A DNA stretch of 64,000 nucleotides from Acidobacteriota bacterium (lineage in GTDB: Bacteria; Acidobacteriota; Polarisedimenticolia; J045). Numbering within the stretch: the stretch's first letter is position 1; each line of letters starts with the position of its first letter. The notes below the pieces were generated by a model that worked only from the letters and a program-made list of their open reading frames with translations, ran no database searches and was not told the DNA's origin. Location of the stretch: contig JAGOJY010000002.1 of NCBI GenBank assembly GCA_017994815.1, forward strand, positions 1 to 64,000, given 5' to 3'. Positions 18,226-25,676 of this stretch are shown here, one piece after another. The position numbers were made by a program, and so were the translations under genes.

Positions 18226-19430
18226 AACCGACGATCACGCCCGTCCGCACCGCGCGGCGCATCGACAACGTCACCTACGCCGTGCGCGACGTCGTGCTGT
18301 GGGCGCGCGAGGCGCAGGCGGCGGGCCGCGACCTGATCTACCTGAACATCGGCGATCCGTGCCAGTTCGACTTCAAGACTCCGCCCCACGTCGTCGAGGC
18401 GATCGTGCGCGGGCTGCGCGAGAACCGCACCAGCTACACGCCCTCGGAGGGCATCCCGGAAGCAGTCGAGGCGATCCGGCGCGACGCCGAGGAGCGCAAG
18501 GGCATCCGCGCGATCCGCTACATCCTGATCGGGCACGGCGCCTCGGAGCCGATCGAAACGCTCCTGACCACGTTGCTCGAGCCGGGCGAGGGCGTGCTCG
18601 TGCCGAGTCCCGGCTACCCGCTGTACACCGCCGTGCTGTCCAAGCTCGAGGCGCGCGCGATTCCCTACCACCTTGACGAGTCGCGCGGCTGGCAGCCCGA
18701 CCCGGACGAGATCGAGGCCCGCGTGGACGAGGGCTGCCGCGCGATCGTCCTGATCAACCCCAACAACCCCACCGGGTCCGTCGCCGGGCCGGAGACGATC
18801 GGGCGCATCCTCGACATCGCCGCCGCCAACGGGCTGGTCGTCCTGTGCGACGAGATCTACGACCAGATGCTGCTCGACCCGGGCACGCGGCTGACGAGCG
18901 GGGCCGCGCTGCGCGACGACGTGCCGATCGCGACGTTCTACGGCCTGTCGAAAGTCTGGCTCGGCCCGGGGCTGCGCGTCGGCTGGTGCGTCCTGAGCGG
19001 CCCGGAGCGCGCGGTCGCGCCCCTGGTCGACGCGATGGGCCGGCTGGCGCGGGCGCGGCTGTGCGCGAGCCACCCGGTGCAGTGCGCGATCCCGGCCGCG
19101 CTCACCGGGCCGCAGGAGCACATCCGCGAGGCCAACGCGCGGCTCGCCCGGCGCCGCGACATCACGGTCCGCCACATCAACGCCATCCCCGGCTGGAGCA
19201 TCGTCCGGCCGGAGGGCGCGTTCTACGCCTTCCCGCGCGTGGACCTCGGCGTGGACGACGTCGAGCTGGTGCGGCGGCTGGTTCTCGAGGAGGGGGTGGT
19301 GCTCGTGCACGGGACGGGGTTCGGCCAGCGCGAGGGCACGCAACACGTGCGCATCGTGTTCCTGCCACCGGAAAACCTGCTCGAGGAAGCGTACCGGCGG
19401 ATCGAGCGCTTCTCGCGCTCGCTGGGCTGA
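18222..19430 (+). CDS. Class I/II aminotransferase (AlaA-like)
   Basis: A 402-residue PLP-dependent fold-type I aminotransferase. It shows SYTPSEGIPEAVEAI, the NPNNPTGS loop, CDEIYDQML, and the PLP lysine Lys244 in YGLSKVWLGPGLRVGW. The sequence resembles the alanine/valine-pyruvate group (AlaA/AvtA-like), but substrate specificity cannot be read from motifs. A GTG start overlaps the pruA stop (GTGA), so the two are translationally coupled. An amino-acid catabolic pair, transferring the glutamate amino group, is a reasonable inference. Confidence 0.87.
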   Translation: MKPTITPVRTARRIDNVTYAVRDVVLWAREAQAAGRDLIYLNIGDPCQFDFKTPPHVVEAIVRGLRENRTSYTPSEGIPEAVEAIRRDAEERKGIRAIRYILIGHGASEPIETLLTTLLEPGEGVLVPSPGYPLYTAVLSKLEARAIPYHLDESRGWQPDPDEIEARVDEGCRAIVLINPNNPTGSVAGPETIGRILDIAAANGLVVLCDEIYDQMLLDPGTRLTSGAALRDDVPIATFYGLSKVWLGPGLRVGWCVLSGPERAVAPLVDAMGRLARARLCASHPVQCAIPAALTGPQEHIREANARLARRRDITVRHINAIPGWSIVRPEGAFYAFPRVDLGVDDVELVRRLVLEEGVVLVHGTGFGQREGTQHVRIVFLPPENLLEEAYRRIERFSRSLG

Positions 19431-19432
19431 CG

Positions 19433-20722
19433 TCAGGGAGTGACGCCGAGCCGGGCGTAGATCTCGACGATGTCGCCGGCGCGCGCGTCCGCGTCGAACA
19501 CCTCGCGGACGAAGCGCCGGCGCTCGTCCGGGTCGCCGGGAAGGCGCCCCGGCCGCTCGACGAACTCGCCGAGCGCCGCGGCCCACGCGTCGGCGTCGGC
19601 CGCGGGCAGGAGCAGGCCGCGCGGCGCGCGCGCGCGCAGCGTCCACTCCCCCGCGCCGTGCCGCGACCAGTCCGCGCGCAACAGGTCGGGAACGCCGCCG
19701 ACGGCCGAGGCGATCACCGGCACGCCGAGCCAGAGCGCCTCGAGGACGCTGAGCGGCGTCCCCTCGCTCAGCGACGGCAGGACCAGCGCGTCGGCGGCCT
19801 CGATCGCCGCCAGTGGCCGCGCCACCGGTCCCCAGAACGACCAGCGCTCGCCCAGCCCCGCGCCCGCCAGCACCGCGCGGACGTCCCGGGCCACGCGCGG
19901 CTCGAGCGGCCCGACCAGCGCCACGCGCAGGCGCTCCGCCGTCGCGCGCGAACGCGCGGCGAGCCGCGCGTGGGCCCGCGCGAGGTGCGCGAGACCCTTG
20001 ACCGGCACGCCGCGGCCGACGAACACCAGCACGCGATCGCCGCCGGCGCGCAGCCGCTCGCCGAACTCCCGCCGCAGTTGCTCGTCGAACGGCGCCGGGC
20101 CGGCATCGAACGGCAGCGGCGCGACCGCCAGCAGCGCCGGCGCGCACCCGAGCCGCAGCGCGATGTCGTCGCGCTGCGACGGGGAGACGGCGACGATCGC
20201 GTCGCTCGACCAGCGGGCGAGGCCGCGCTCGAGCGCGCGCCAGGCCGGCGCGGCGCGCCCCGCGGCGGCGCGGTCCATCGAGTGCCCGTGGAACGTGTGG
20301 ACCGCCCGGGCCCCGATCCAGCGCGCCGCGATCCGGCCGAGGGCCCCGGCCTTGGCCGTGTGGGTGTGGACCAGCGCCGGCCGCCGGGCCCGCAGCAGTC
20401 GGCGTAGCGCCAGCGTGGCCGCCAGGTCGCGCCGCGGCGCCGGCTCGCGCACCAGGTCGGGCACCTCGACCAGTTCCAGCCCCGGGTAGTCCCCGAGCAG
20501 GGCCCGCGCCTCGGCCTCGTGCGGACCGGGCGAGCCCAGGGCGAGCACGGGCCGGAACCCGTGGCGGCCGAGCCGGTCGAGGAGCGCGAGCACCGGGCGG
20601 CTCGGGCCGCCGAGGATCAACCGCGTCAGGACGTGCACGAGCACGCGCGCGGAAGCCCCGGGCGGCGGCCCGGAACCGCCGTCGCGCGGGGCAAAACAAG
20701 CGCGCACACCCGTGGACACCAT
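19433..20722 (-). CDS. GT4-family glycosyltransferase
   Basis: A 429-residue GT-B glycosyltransferase. The N-terminal half has HTHTAKAGALGRIAARW and HTFHGHSM. The C-terminal half has the sugar-nucleotide site (VLPSLSEGTPLSVLEALWLGVPVIAS) typical of GT4 enzymes. Acceptor and donor are unknown, and exopolysaccharide or surface glycan synthesis is likely. ATG 20722 is favoured because a TATAAC -10 ends 10 nt upstream with no Shine-Dalgarno, implying a leaderless or near-leaderless mRNA. It diverges from the PqqD-containing operon and is convergent with the aminotransferase gene, with 2 nt between stops. Confidence 0.88.
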   Translation of the reverse strand: MVSTGVRACFAPRDGGSGPPPGASARVLVHVLTRLILGGPSRPVLALLDRLGRHGFRPVLALGSPGPHEAEARALLGDYPGLELVEVPDLVREPAPRRDLAATLALRRLLRARRPALVHTHTAKAGALGRIAARWIGARAVHTFHGHSMDRAAAGRAAPAWRALERGLARWSSDAIVAVSPSQRDDIALRLGCAPALLAVAPLPFDAGPAPFDEQLRREFGERLRAGGDRVLVFVGRGVPVKGLAHLARAHARLAARSRATAERLRVALVGPLEPRVARDVRAVLAGAGLGERWSFWGPVARPLAAIEAADALVLPSLSEGTPLSVLEALWLGVPVIASAVGGVPDLLRADWSRHGAGEWTLRARAPRGLLLPAADADAWAAALGEFVERPGRLPGDPDERRRFVREVFDADARAGDIVEIYARLGVTP

Positions 20723-20732
20723 TGACCAGCTT

Positions 20733-20738
20733 GTTATA
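20733..20738 (-). promoter_or_regulatory. -10 element of glycosyltransferase gene (near-leaderless)
   Basis: TATAAC on the minus strand, ending 10 nt before the ATG of the divergent glycosyltransferase gene. Transcription would begin about 3 nt before the start codon. There is no recognisable Shine-Dalgarno and no good -35. Confidence 0.5.
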
Positions 20739-20786
20739 GCGTTGACCCGCCCTCCCGGGCTAGCCCCCGCCGAGCACGGGCGGCGG

Positions 20787-20814
20787 TTGCCCCGGGGGGG
20801 CCGGGGATTAGATT
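20787..20814 (+). promoter_or_regulatory. Sigma-70-type promoter of the RiPP-like operon
   Basis: TTGCCC (20787-20792), a 16-nt spacer and TAGATT (20809-20814). The predicted start near 20821 would give a leader of about 70 nt before the pqqD-like gene. This is the only reasonable promoter-like pair in the 169-nt divergent region on this strand. Confidence 0.5.
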
Positions 20815-20820
20815 CAGCGC

Positions 20821-20853
20821 AAGGAGGAGGTTTTCGCCGGCGCGTCGAAAACC
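20821..20853 (+). promoter_or_regulatory. 5' leader with orphan Shine-Dalgarno and stem-loop
   Basis: AAGGAGGAGG (20821-20830) is a near-perfect ribosome site, but no start codon follows within 15 nt. Its last two G's begin a perfect 8-bp stem, GGTTTTCG (20829-20836) / CGAAAACC (20846-20853), with a 9-nt loop. The element lies at the predicted 5' end of the pqqD-like mRNA and could be an mRNA-stabilising or regulatory hairpin. Confidence 0.4.
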
Positions 20854-20891
20854 GGTGTGCCGGTCCGCCGGGGAACGAGGGGAGAGTCCGG

Positions 20892-21260
20892 GTGCCATCC
20901 GAGCACAGGGTCGAGCCTGCCGCCCGCTACGCGCGGAACCCGCGCGTGGCCGAGCAGGTCCTCGGCGGGAAGGCCGTCGTCCTCCACTACGAGAAGAACC
21001 GCGTGCTGGCCCTCAACTCCACGGGAACGCGCGTCTGGGAATGCCTGGACGGCACGCGGACGGTTGCGGAGATCACCGGCGAACTCGCGCGCGAGTCGGG
21101 CGTCCCGGTCGAGCAGGTGGCCGCGGACGTCCGCGAGTTCCTCGCGGAACTCGCCGAGCGCGACCTCGTCGTCATCTGCACCAATGGAACGCCAGCCGCG
21201 GGAGGGCCGCGGGAATCCGGGCGCGCGGAGCGTCCCGGGATTTCGGAGGAGGATCGATGA
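20892..21260 (+). CDS. PqqD-family peptide chaperone (RiPP recognition element)
   Basis: 122 residues. The middle contains the PqqD/RRE winged-helix signature: LNSTGTRVWECLDGTRTVAEI (about 41-61), then ELARESGVPVEQVAADVREFLAEL and DLVV. Such domains bind the leader of a precursor peptide and present it to modifying enzymes, commonly a radical SAM protein. The C-terminal 25 residues are polar and probably disordered. GTG 20892 was chosen because GGGGAGAG lies at good spacing. The long upstream frame has no family match. The stop overlaps the ATG of the next gene (ATGA). Its partners in this island would be the 45-residue peptide and the radical SAM enzyme. Confidence 0.88.
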   Translation: MPSEHRVEPAARYARNPRVAEQVLGGKAVVLHYEKNRVLALNSTGTRVWECLDGTRTVAEITGELARESGVPVEQVAADVREFLAELAERDLVVICTNGTPAAGGPRESGRAERPGISEEDR

Positions 21261-23905
21261 TGTTCAGCGCGGCAACGCGGGGCATGAGAGTGCCTGCCCG
21301 GTGTGCCGGCGCCGTCCTGGGGGCGGCCCTGGCACTGCTCCTCGCGCCACCTGCGTGGGCGACTGACACGATCTGCGACGGCACCACGCGCGATGCGGGG
21401 GGGTACACCTGCACGCTCGATGCCACGGACCGCGACTGGATCCCGGATGTCTCCGGCGACGGCACCGAGGTCACGTCGTGGAAGCCGAACGACGGCGGAG
21501 ACGACAGCTATCGCTCCGTCACGCTGCCGTCCGCCTTCCGCTGGTACGGCAACACGTACTCGACGGCCTTCATCGGCAGCAACGGGTACGTCGCGTTCGG
21601 CAGCGGGCAGAGCGCCGAGGTCAGCGGCGCGCTGATCCCGGACGCGAGTTCGCCGAACAACGCCGTGTACGGGTACGGCGACGACCTGGACGTCTCGGCC
21701 GGCGGCACGGTTTACCACATGCCGACGACCTGCCTGGTCGACCGTGACGCGGACGGCGAGGACGACCTCTGCTACGTCATCCAGTGGGACAGCGTCCCCG
21801 ACTTCAACGGGACCGGGGAAGTCAGCCTGCAGATCGCGCTCGACCTCGACACGCACGAGGCGATCGTCGAGATCGAGGACGAGTCCACCACCGACCTGCC
21901 GAACCTGGTCGGGACCGAGAACAGCGCCGGCACGATCGGCCTGTGGTACAAGGCCGCCGGGGACGGGAACTCCCGCGGCGTCACGGCCGGCGACCAGTTC
22001 ATCTTCGGGCCGGACCTCGAGCGGCCGTCCGTGACAACGACGTCGCCCGGCAACGAGGACGAGGACGTCGCGCTGTCCGAGAACGTCGTCATCGACTTCG
22101 ACGAGCCGATGGCCACGGCCTCGGTCGCGCTGGCGGTGCTCGGCGGGACGAACCCCGGCGGGTGGACGCCGGCCTGGAGCAACGGCAACCAGCGCGTCAC
22201 GTACAGCCACAACCCGTTCGGCGACGACGAGCAGGTTTCGCTGCAGGTCACCGGCACGGACGTGAGCGGCAACGCGCTCAACGCCGCGGACAACGGTGTC
22301 CCGGGCTGCGGCGCCAACGCGTACTGCTGGAGCTTCTCGACGCTCGACATGACCGGACCCGCCGCGGTGACCAAGCTCACGGCCGCCTCCGGCGATCTCT
22401 CGGTGACCCCGGAGTGGCTCAACCCGCCGGACGGCGATTTCGCCGGCGTGCTCGTCCTGCAGCAGGCCGGGTCGGTCGTGACGGACGCCCCGGTCAACGG
22501 CGACACCTACACCGTCGGCCAGGCGCTCGGCACCTCGACGGTCGTCTGCGTCACGGACGACGTGGACGCCACGAGCTGCACCGACGTCACGGTGACCAAC
22601 GGGATCGTCTACCACTACAAGGCGTTCCCCTACGACACCAACCAGAACTACGGCGCCGGCGCCGCGACCACCGGCTACCCGCGGGCCTCGGCGACCTTCA
22701 AGTGGGCCTACACGTCGAGCGCGACGTCGCTGGCCCCGGTCGGCGCGGTGGCCGCCGAGTGGCTGGTCGCGATCGGCAACGACCGGCTGCTGCACCGGAT
22801 GAGCGAGGTCGACGGGACGCGCGACGGCTGGGAGCCGCCCGCCGTGGGCGGCGCGGTCCAGGCCCGGCCGATGGTCGGCGAGCTGATCACCGACGGCGTG
22901 AACCAGGGCAACACCGGCTTCGTCGCCTCGCAGAACGGATACCTGTACCGCTTCGATCTCGACAACGACATCCCGGCCGAGGCCAGCCGCAACGTCGCGG
23001 GAACCGGCGGCGACGCCGGCTGCACCGCCGGCCTTTTGCAGGCCGCCCCGGTCGTCGTCGTCGACGAGTACGACACGAATCCCAACGACAACGACGACGT
23101 CGTCATCGTGGCCACGCGCTGCGGCGCGGCCGACAACAAGATCGTGATGTACGACCACGCGCTGACGACCAAGCTGTCGGAGTACGCCGGCACCGACGGC
23201 ACGCTCGGGATCAGCAACGGCCAGCCGCTGATCATCTACCGCCCGGACGCGAACAACATCGTCGTCTTCCCGGTGCGCGACGAGGGCGGCGAGTCGGTGG
23301 TGCTGCTCGAGGTGAACTCGACCCCGGCGTTCGCCACGCCGCCGTGGGGCACGATCACCGGGATCGGCGACATCGACGCCGCCCCGACGCTCGTCGAGCG
23401 CGGCACGATGTTCCTCGCGCTGGGCAACACCGCCGGGACCGTCTACCTCTACGACCCGCTGACGGTCGCGCAGATCGACACGATCTCGGCCGCGATCCCC
23501 GACGGGCCAGTCAAGGGCGTGGACGCCAGCACCCGGATCAGCGCCGGGCCGAACCTGTGGGAGAACTGGTTCGTGTGGTCGACCGACTCGCGCGTGCACT
23601 GCGTGAAGATCGGCGCCGACGGCCGGTTCACCGACGCCACGTACTCGTCGATCCAGATCAACGGCCCGTCCGTGCCGCTGGTGCTGCGCTACGTCGGCGG
23701 CGCCTTCAACACGCGGGCCTACGTCGGCTCGGCCGACGGCCGGCTCTACGAGCTGGACGCCACGACCTGCAACACGATCAGCAGCCCCTTGATCGAGGGC
23801 GGCAAGACCGTGGGCGACCCGACGTTCGACTACAACGACGGCACCACGCAGGGGATCGTCGTCGGGACCACCAACGGGACGATCCACTGGGTTAAGATCG
23901 ACTGA
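21257..23905 (+). CDS. Large secreted protein with Ig-like and beta-propeller-like domains
   Basis: 882 residues. The signal peptide is hydrophobic and ends near APPAWA. The first 240 residues form a beta-rich domain (SAFRWYGNTYSTAFIGSNGYVAFG) of a kind often seen N-terminal in surface proteins. A Big_5/SbsA-type Ig domain follows at about 257-360 (PSVTTTSPGNEDEDVALSE). An FnIII-like region is at about 365-475. The last 400 residues have repeats such as TGFVASQNGYLYRFD and RAYVGSADGRLYELD, resembling a PQQ/WD40-like propeller. It was probably exported to the surface or medium. It is translationally coupled to the PqqD gene by ATGA, an unexpected partner. It has no catalytic motif that I recognise. 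Confidence 0.8.
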   Translation: MMFSAATRGMRVPARCAGAVLGAALALLLAPPAWATDTICDGTTRDAGGYTCTLDATDRDWIPDVSGDGTEVTSWKPNDGGDDSYRSVTLPSAFRWYGNTYSTAFIGSNGYVAFGSGQSAEVSGALIPDASSPNNAVYGYGDDLDVSAGGTVYHMPTTCLVDRDADGEDDLCYVIQWDSVPDFNGTGEVSLQIALDLDTHEAIVEIEDESTTDLPNLVGTENSAGTIGLWYKAAGDGNSRGVTAGDQFIFGPDLERPSVTTTSPGNEDEDVALSENVVIDFDEPMATASVALAVLGGTNPGGWTPAWSNGNQRVTYSHNPFGDDEQVSLQVTGTDVSGNALNAADNGVPGCGANAYCWSFSTLDMTGPAAVTKLTAASGDLSVTPEWLNPPDGDFAGVLVLQQAGSVVTDAPVNGDTYTVGQALGTSTVVCVTDDVDATSCTDVTVTNGIVYHYKAFPYDTNQNYGAGAATTGYPRASATFKWAYTSSATSLAPVGAVAAEWLVAIGNDRLLHRMSEVDGTRDGWEPPAVGGAVQARPMVGELITDGVNQGNTGFVASQNGYLYRFDLDNDIPAEASRNVAGTGGDAGCTAGLLQAAPVVVVDEYDTNPNDNDDVVIVATRCGAADNKIVMYDHALTTKLSEYAGTDGTLGISNGQPLIIYRPDANNIVVFPVRDEGGESVVLLEVNSTPAFATPPWGTITGIGDIDAAPTLVERGTMFLALGNTAGTVYLYDPLTVAQIDTISAAIPDGPVKGVDASTRISAGPNLWENWFVWSTDSRVHCVKIGADGRFTDATYSSIQINGPSVPLVLRYVGGAFNTRAYVGSADGRLYELDATTCNTISSPLIEGGKTVGDPTFDYNDGTTQGIVVGTTNGTIHWVKID

Positions 23906-23943
23906 CGGACTGGGGGCTCGGACCCCGAGAGAGGATGGCGATC

Positions 23944-24582
23944 ATGAGCAGGAGCTTTTCCCGATCCCGCCTGGCAGCCGTCGTGGCCGTCGCGCTGGCG
24001 CTCGGCCTCGCGCTGACCCCGGCCCTGGCCAAGAAGAAGGCGCCGCAGACGTCGCCGAAGATCCACGCCGTCGTCGTCACGTCGGTCGACCCGGACGAGG
24101 TGCTGCAGGCGAGCGCGAAGCAGTACAAGAAGGGCCCGTTCCCGCTGGGCCCGTTCCGCGCCCACGACACGGTCAACCTGTACGTCGTGTCGGTCTACGA
24201 CCGCCGCGGCGTCAGCGGGCCGTTCGACCAGGTGACCAAGTTCGTGCTCCCCGACGGCAGCAACTACGAGACACGGACGATGCCGGTCGACCCCGCGGGG
24301 CTGCCGAATGCCACGGTCCGGCGCGCCGAACTGGCGCCGCACCCCGTGCCGGTCGAGAAGACCCCGCGCATGAAGCGCCTGGCGCGCTCGCTGCCCCCGG
24401 GAACGCTCACCGGCAAAGAGGCCCGCGACGCGACGTACACCCGCGTGGTGCTCCCGGTCAGCGGCACTTGGATCACCCAGCACAACCTTTACGGGAAGTG
24501 GACTGTCGAGGTCTCGATGGTCCAGAATGGCGACACCGTAGCGACGGCGAATACCACGTTCACCATCGGCCTCGGCCGTTGA
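23944..24582 (+). CDS. Secreted protein of unknown function in RiPP-like island
   Basis: 212 residues. A signal peptide (LAAVVAVALALGLALTPALA) is followed by a Lys-rich segment (KKKAPQTSPK). The body is beta-rich (HDTVNLYVVSVYDRRG), with a C-terminal Ig/CARDB-like strand pattern (GKWTVEVSMVQNGDTVA). No family was recognised. GAGAGAGG directly abuts ATG 23935, so ATG 23944 (9-nt spacing) is the better start. It lies between the 882-residue protein and the small peptide gene, both on the same strand and closely spaced, so they share a transcript. Confidence 0.72.
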   Translation: MSRSFSRSRLAAVVAVALALGLALTPALAKKKAPQTSPKIHAVVVTSVDPDEVLQASAKQYKKGPFPLGPFRAHDTVNLYVVSVYDRRGVSGPFDQVTKFVLPDGSNYETRTMPVDPAGLPNATVRRAELAPHPVPVEKTPRMKRLARSLPPGTLTGKEARDATYTRVVLPVSGTWITQHNLYGKWTVEVSMVQNGDTVATANTTFTIGLGR

Positions 24583-24599
24583 GCTTCGAGGGGGTCAGC

Positions 24600-24737
24600 A
24601 TGAAGACGGACAACCCGCAGCCCGCCAAGACCTGGGAAAAACCGGCCATCGAGTGGGAAGAGCGCTACGAGCCGGTTGTCTTCGCGGCGTCCTGCACCAG
24701 CCAGCCGTTCAACTGCGGCGCGGGCGCCCGGGGCTGA
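24600..24737 (+). CDS. Candidate RiPP precursor peptide (45 residues)
   Basis: A 45-residue peptide below usual annotation cut-offs, with a good Shine-Dalgarno (GAGGGGG, about 6 nt spacing). The leader half is charged and contains KTWEKPAIEWEERYEP, a W/YxxP-type element like those read by PqqD/RRE domains in lasso and related peptides. The core half is VVFAASCTSQPFNCGAGARG, with only two cysteines (Cys32, Cys39) and a Gly-rich tail. It sits 17 nt after the secreted 212-residue gene and is followed by a perfect hairpin, then by kinase and radical SAM genes. Size, leader/core contrast and neighbours all support a modified-peptide precursor. The product class is unknown. Confidence 0.78.
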   Translation: MKTDNPQPAKTWEKPAIEWEERYEPVVFAASCTSQPFNCGAGARG

Positions 24738-24743
24738 CGTTCG

Positions 24744-24773
24744 GAGAAAGGGCGCCCGCGGGCGCCCTTTCTC
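24744..24773 (+). terminator. Perfect 14-bp hairpin after the precursor peptide gene
   Basis: GAGAAAGGGCGCCC and its exact complement flank a 2-nt loop, starting 7 nt after the peptide stop codon. No T-run follows. It lies between the peptide and the modifying-enzyme genes. It could attenuate read-through, or stabilise the peptide mRNA 3' end, so that peptide exceeds enzyme. That arrangement is common in RiPP operons. Confidence 0.65.
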
Positions 24774-24794
24774 GCGCCCTTGCGAATAACACAA

Positions 24795-25676
24795 ATGGTA
24801 CTTGATTTAGCCGGCTACCCGATCGCGGTCGAGTTGCCCGAGGGCGACATGGCCGCCCGCGCCGCCGAGCGTTACCGCGGGTTCATCGCCCCCCCCGGAG
24901 CGCCCGCGGCGTTCCGGCTCGCGATCCGGATCGACCGCGCGGCGCGACCGGCGAACTTCCACCCCGTCCACGTGGACAACCCGCCGGTCCGGTCGGCCGG
25001 GGACCTCGACTCGGCGCGCGTGGGGGGCGACGGGTTCGACGGCGAGCTGGACTGGACCGCCGGCGCGGGCCGCGCGGTGATCCCGGATTCGCTCGCGCAC
25101 CTCGACCTGTTCGTGCGCATCGCGCTCGGCGTCGCGTTGCTGCGGGCCGGCGACACGCTGCTCCACGCCTCGGCGGTCGTGCGCGACCACTTCGCGATCG
25201 CCTTCGCCGGGCCCTCGGGCGCCGGGAAGAGCACGATCGCCGCGATCTGCGCCGCCGGGGGGCTGCCGGTCCTCGCGGACGAGATGATCGCCGTGCACCA
25301 CGCGGGGCTCGGCACGCGCGTCGCGGGGACACCGTTCTGGAACGGCGCGCCGCGCTCCGCCCCGGCGGGGGCGCTGATGTTCCTCGCGCACGCCCCCGCG
25401 CCGACGCTCACGCGGATCACCGCGGACCGCGCCCTGCCGCGCCTGCTCGCGGCCGGCGGCGCGCCGCTCGGCCTGCCCGCCGTGCAGCAGGCGTTTTTCG
25501 CCGCGTGTGCCGCGCTCCTGCGCCGCGTGCCGGCGTACGTCCTCGAGTTCGCGCCCGACCCTGGATTCTGGGCCGCCGTCGACCGGTTGCCGGAGTTCGG
25601 CTACTTCCGGCCGCGCGGCGCGGCCCTGCCGGCGCGCCTGCCCGCCCTGGCCGCGCGCAAGGAGCAGCACCGATGA
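24795..25676 (+). CDS. HprK-related (HPr kinase-like) P-loop protein
   Basis: 293 residues. The second half has an HPr-kinase-like ATP site: LLHASAVVRDHFAIAFAGPSGAGKST, with the HxSA element at 124-127 and Walker A 139-147. It is followed by LADEM at 161-165 in the position of the HprK acidic pair. The N-terminal half is a variable beta-rich domain. HprK-like proteins of this size co-occur with PqqD, NTP_transf_5 and sometimes lasso-type genes (the 'HPr-rel-A' systems, as I recall them), and some phosphorylate peptide cores. ATG 24795 was chosen; TTG 24780 is possible. The stop overlaps the radical SAM start (ATGA). Confidence 0.82.
   Translation: MVLDLAGYPIAVELPEGDMAARAAERYRGFIAPPGAPAAFRLAIRIDRAARPANFHPVHVDNPPVRSAGDLDSARVGGDGFDGELDWTAGAGRAVIPDSLAHLDLFVRIALGVALLRAGDTLLHASAVVRDHFAIAFAGPSGAGKSTIAAICAAGGLPVLADEMIAVHHAGLGTRVAGTPFWNGAPRSAPAGALMFLAHAPAPTLTRITADRALPRLLAAGGAPLGLPAVQQAFFAACAALLRRVPAYVLEFAPDPGFWAAVDRLPEFGYFRPRGAALPARLPALAARKEQHR

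Noticed and set aside
20712..20891. 60-codon N-terminal extension of the PqqD-like protein
   Set aside because: It would start inside the divergent glycosyltransferase start and cross the predicted promoter and leader hairpin. GTG 20892 has a proper ribosome site and family length.
20868..20920. GGGGAACGAGGGGAGAGTCC resembles parts of cobalamin riboswitch or RNase P sequences
   Set aside because: Only short fragments match, the remaining conserved core is absent, and the segment runs into the PqqD coding frame with a normal ribosome site.
24468..24599. 44-codon N-terminal extension of the precursor peptide
   Set aside because: It overlaps the end of the secreted 212-residue gene in another frame and has no ribosome site, whereas ATG 24600 does.
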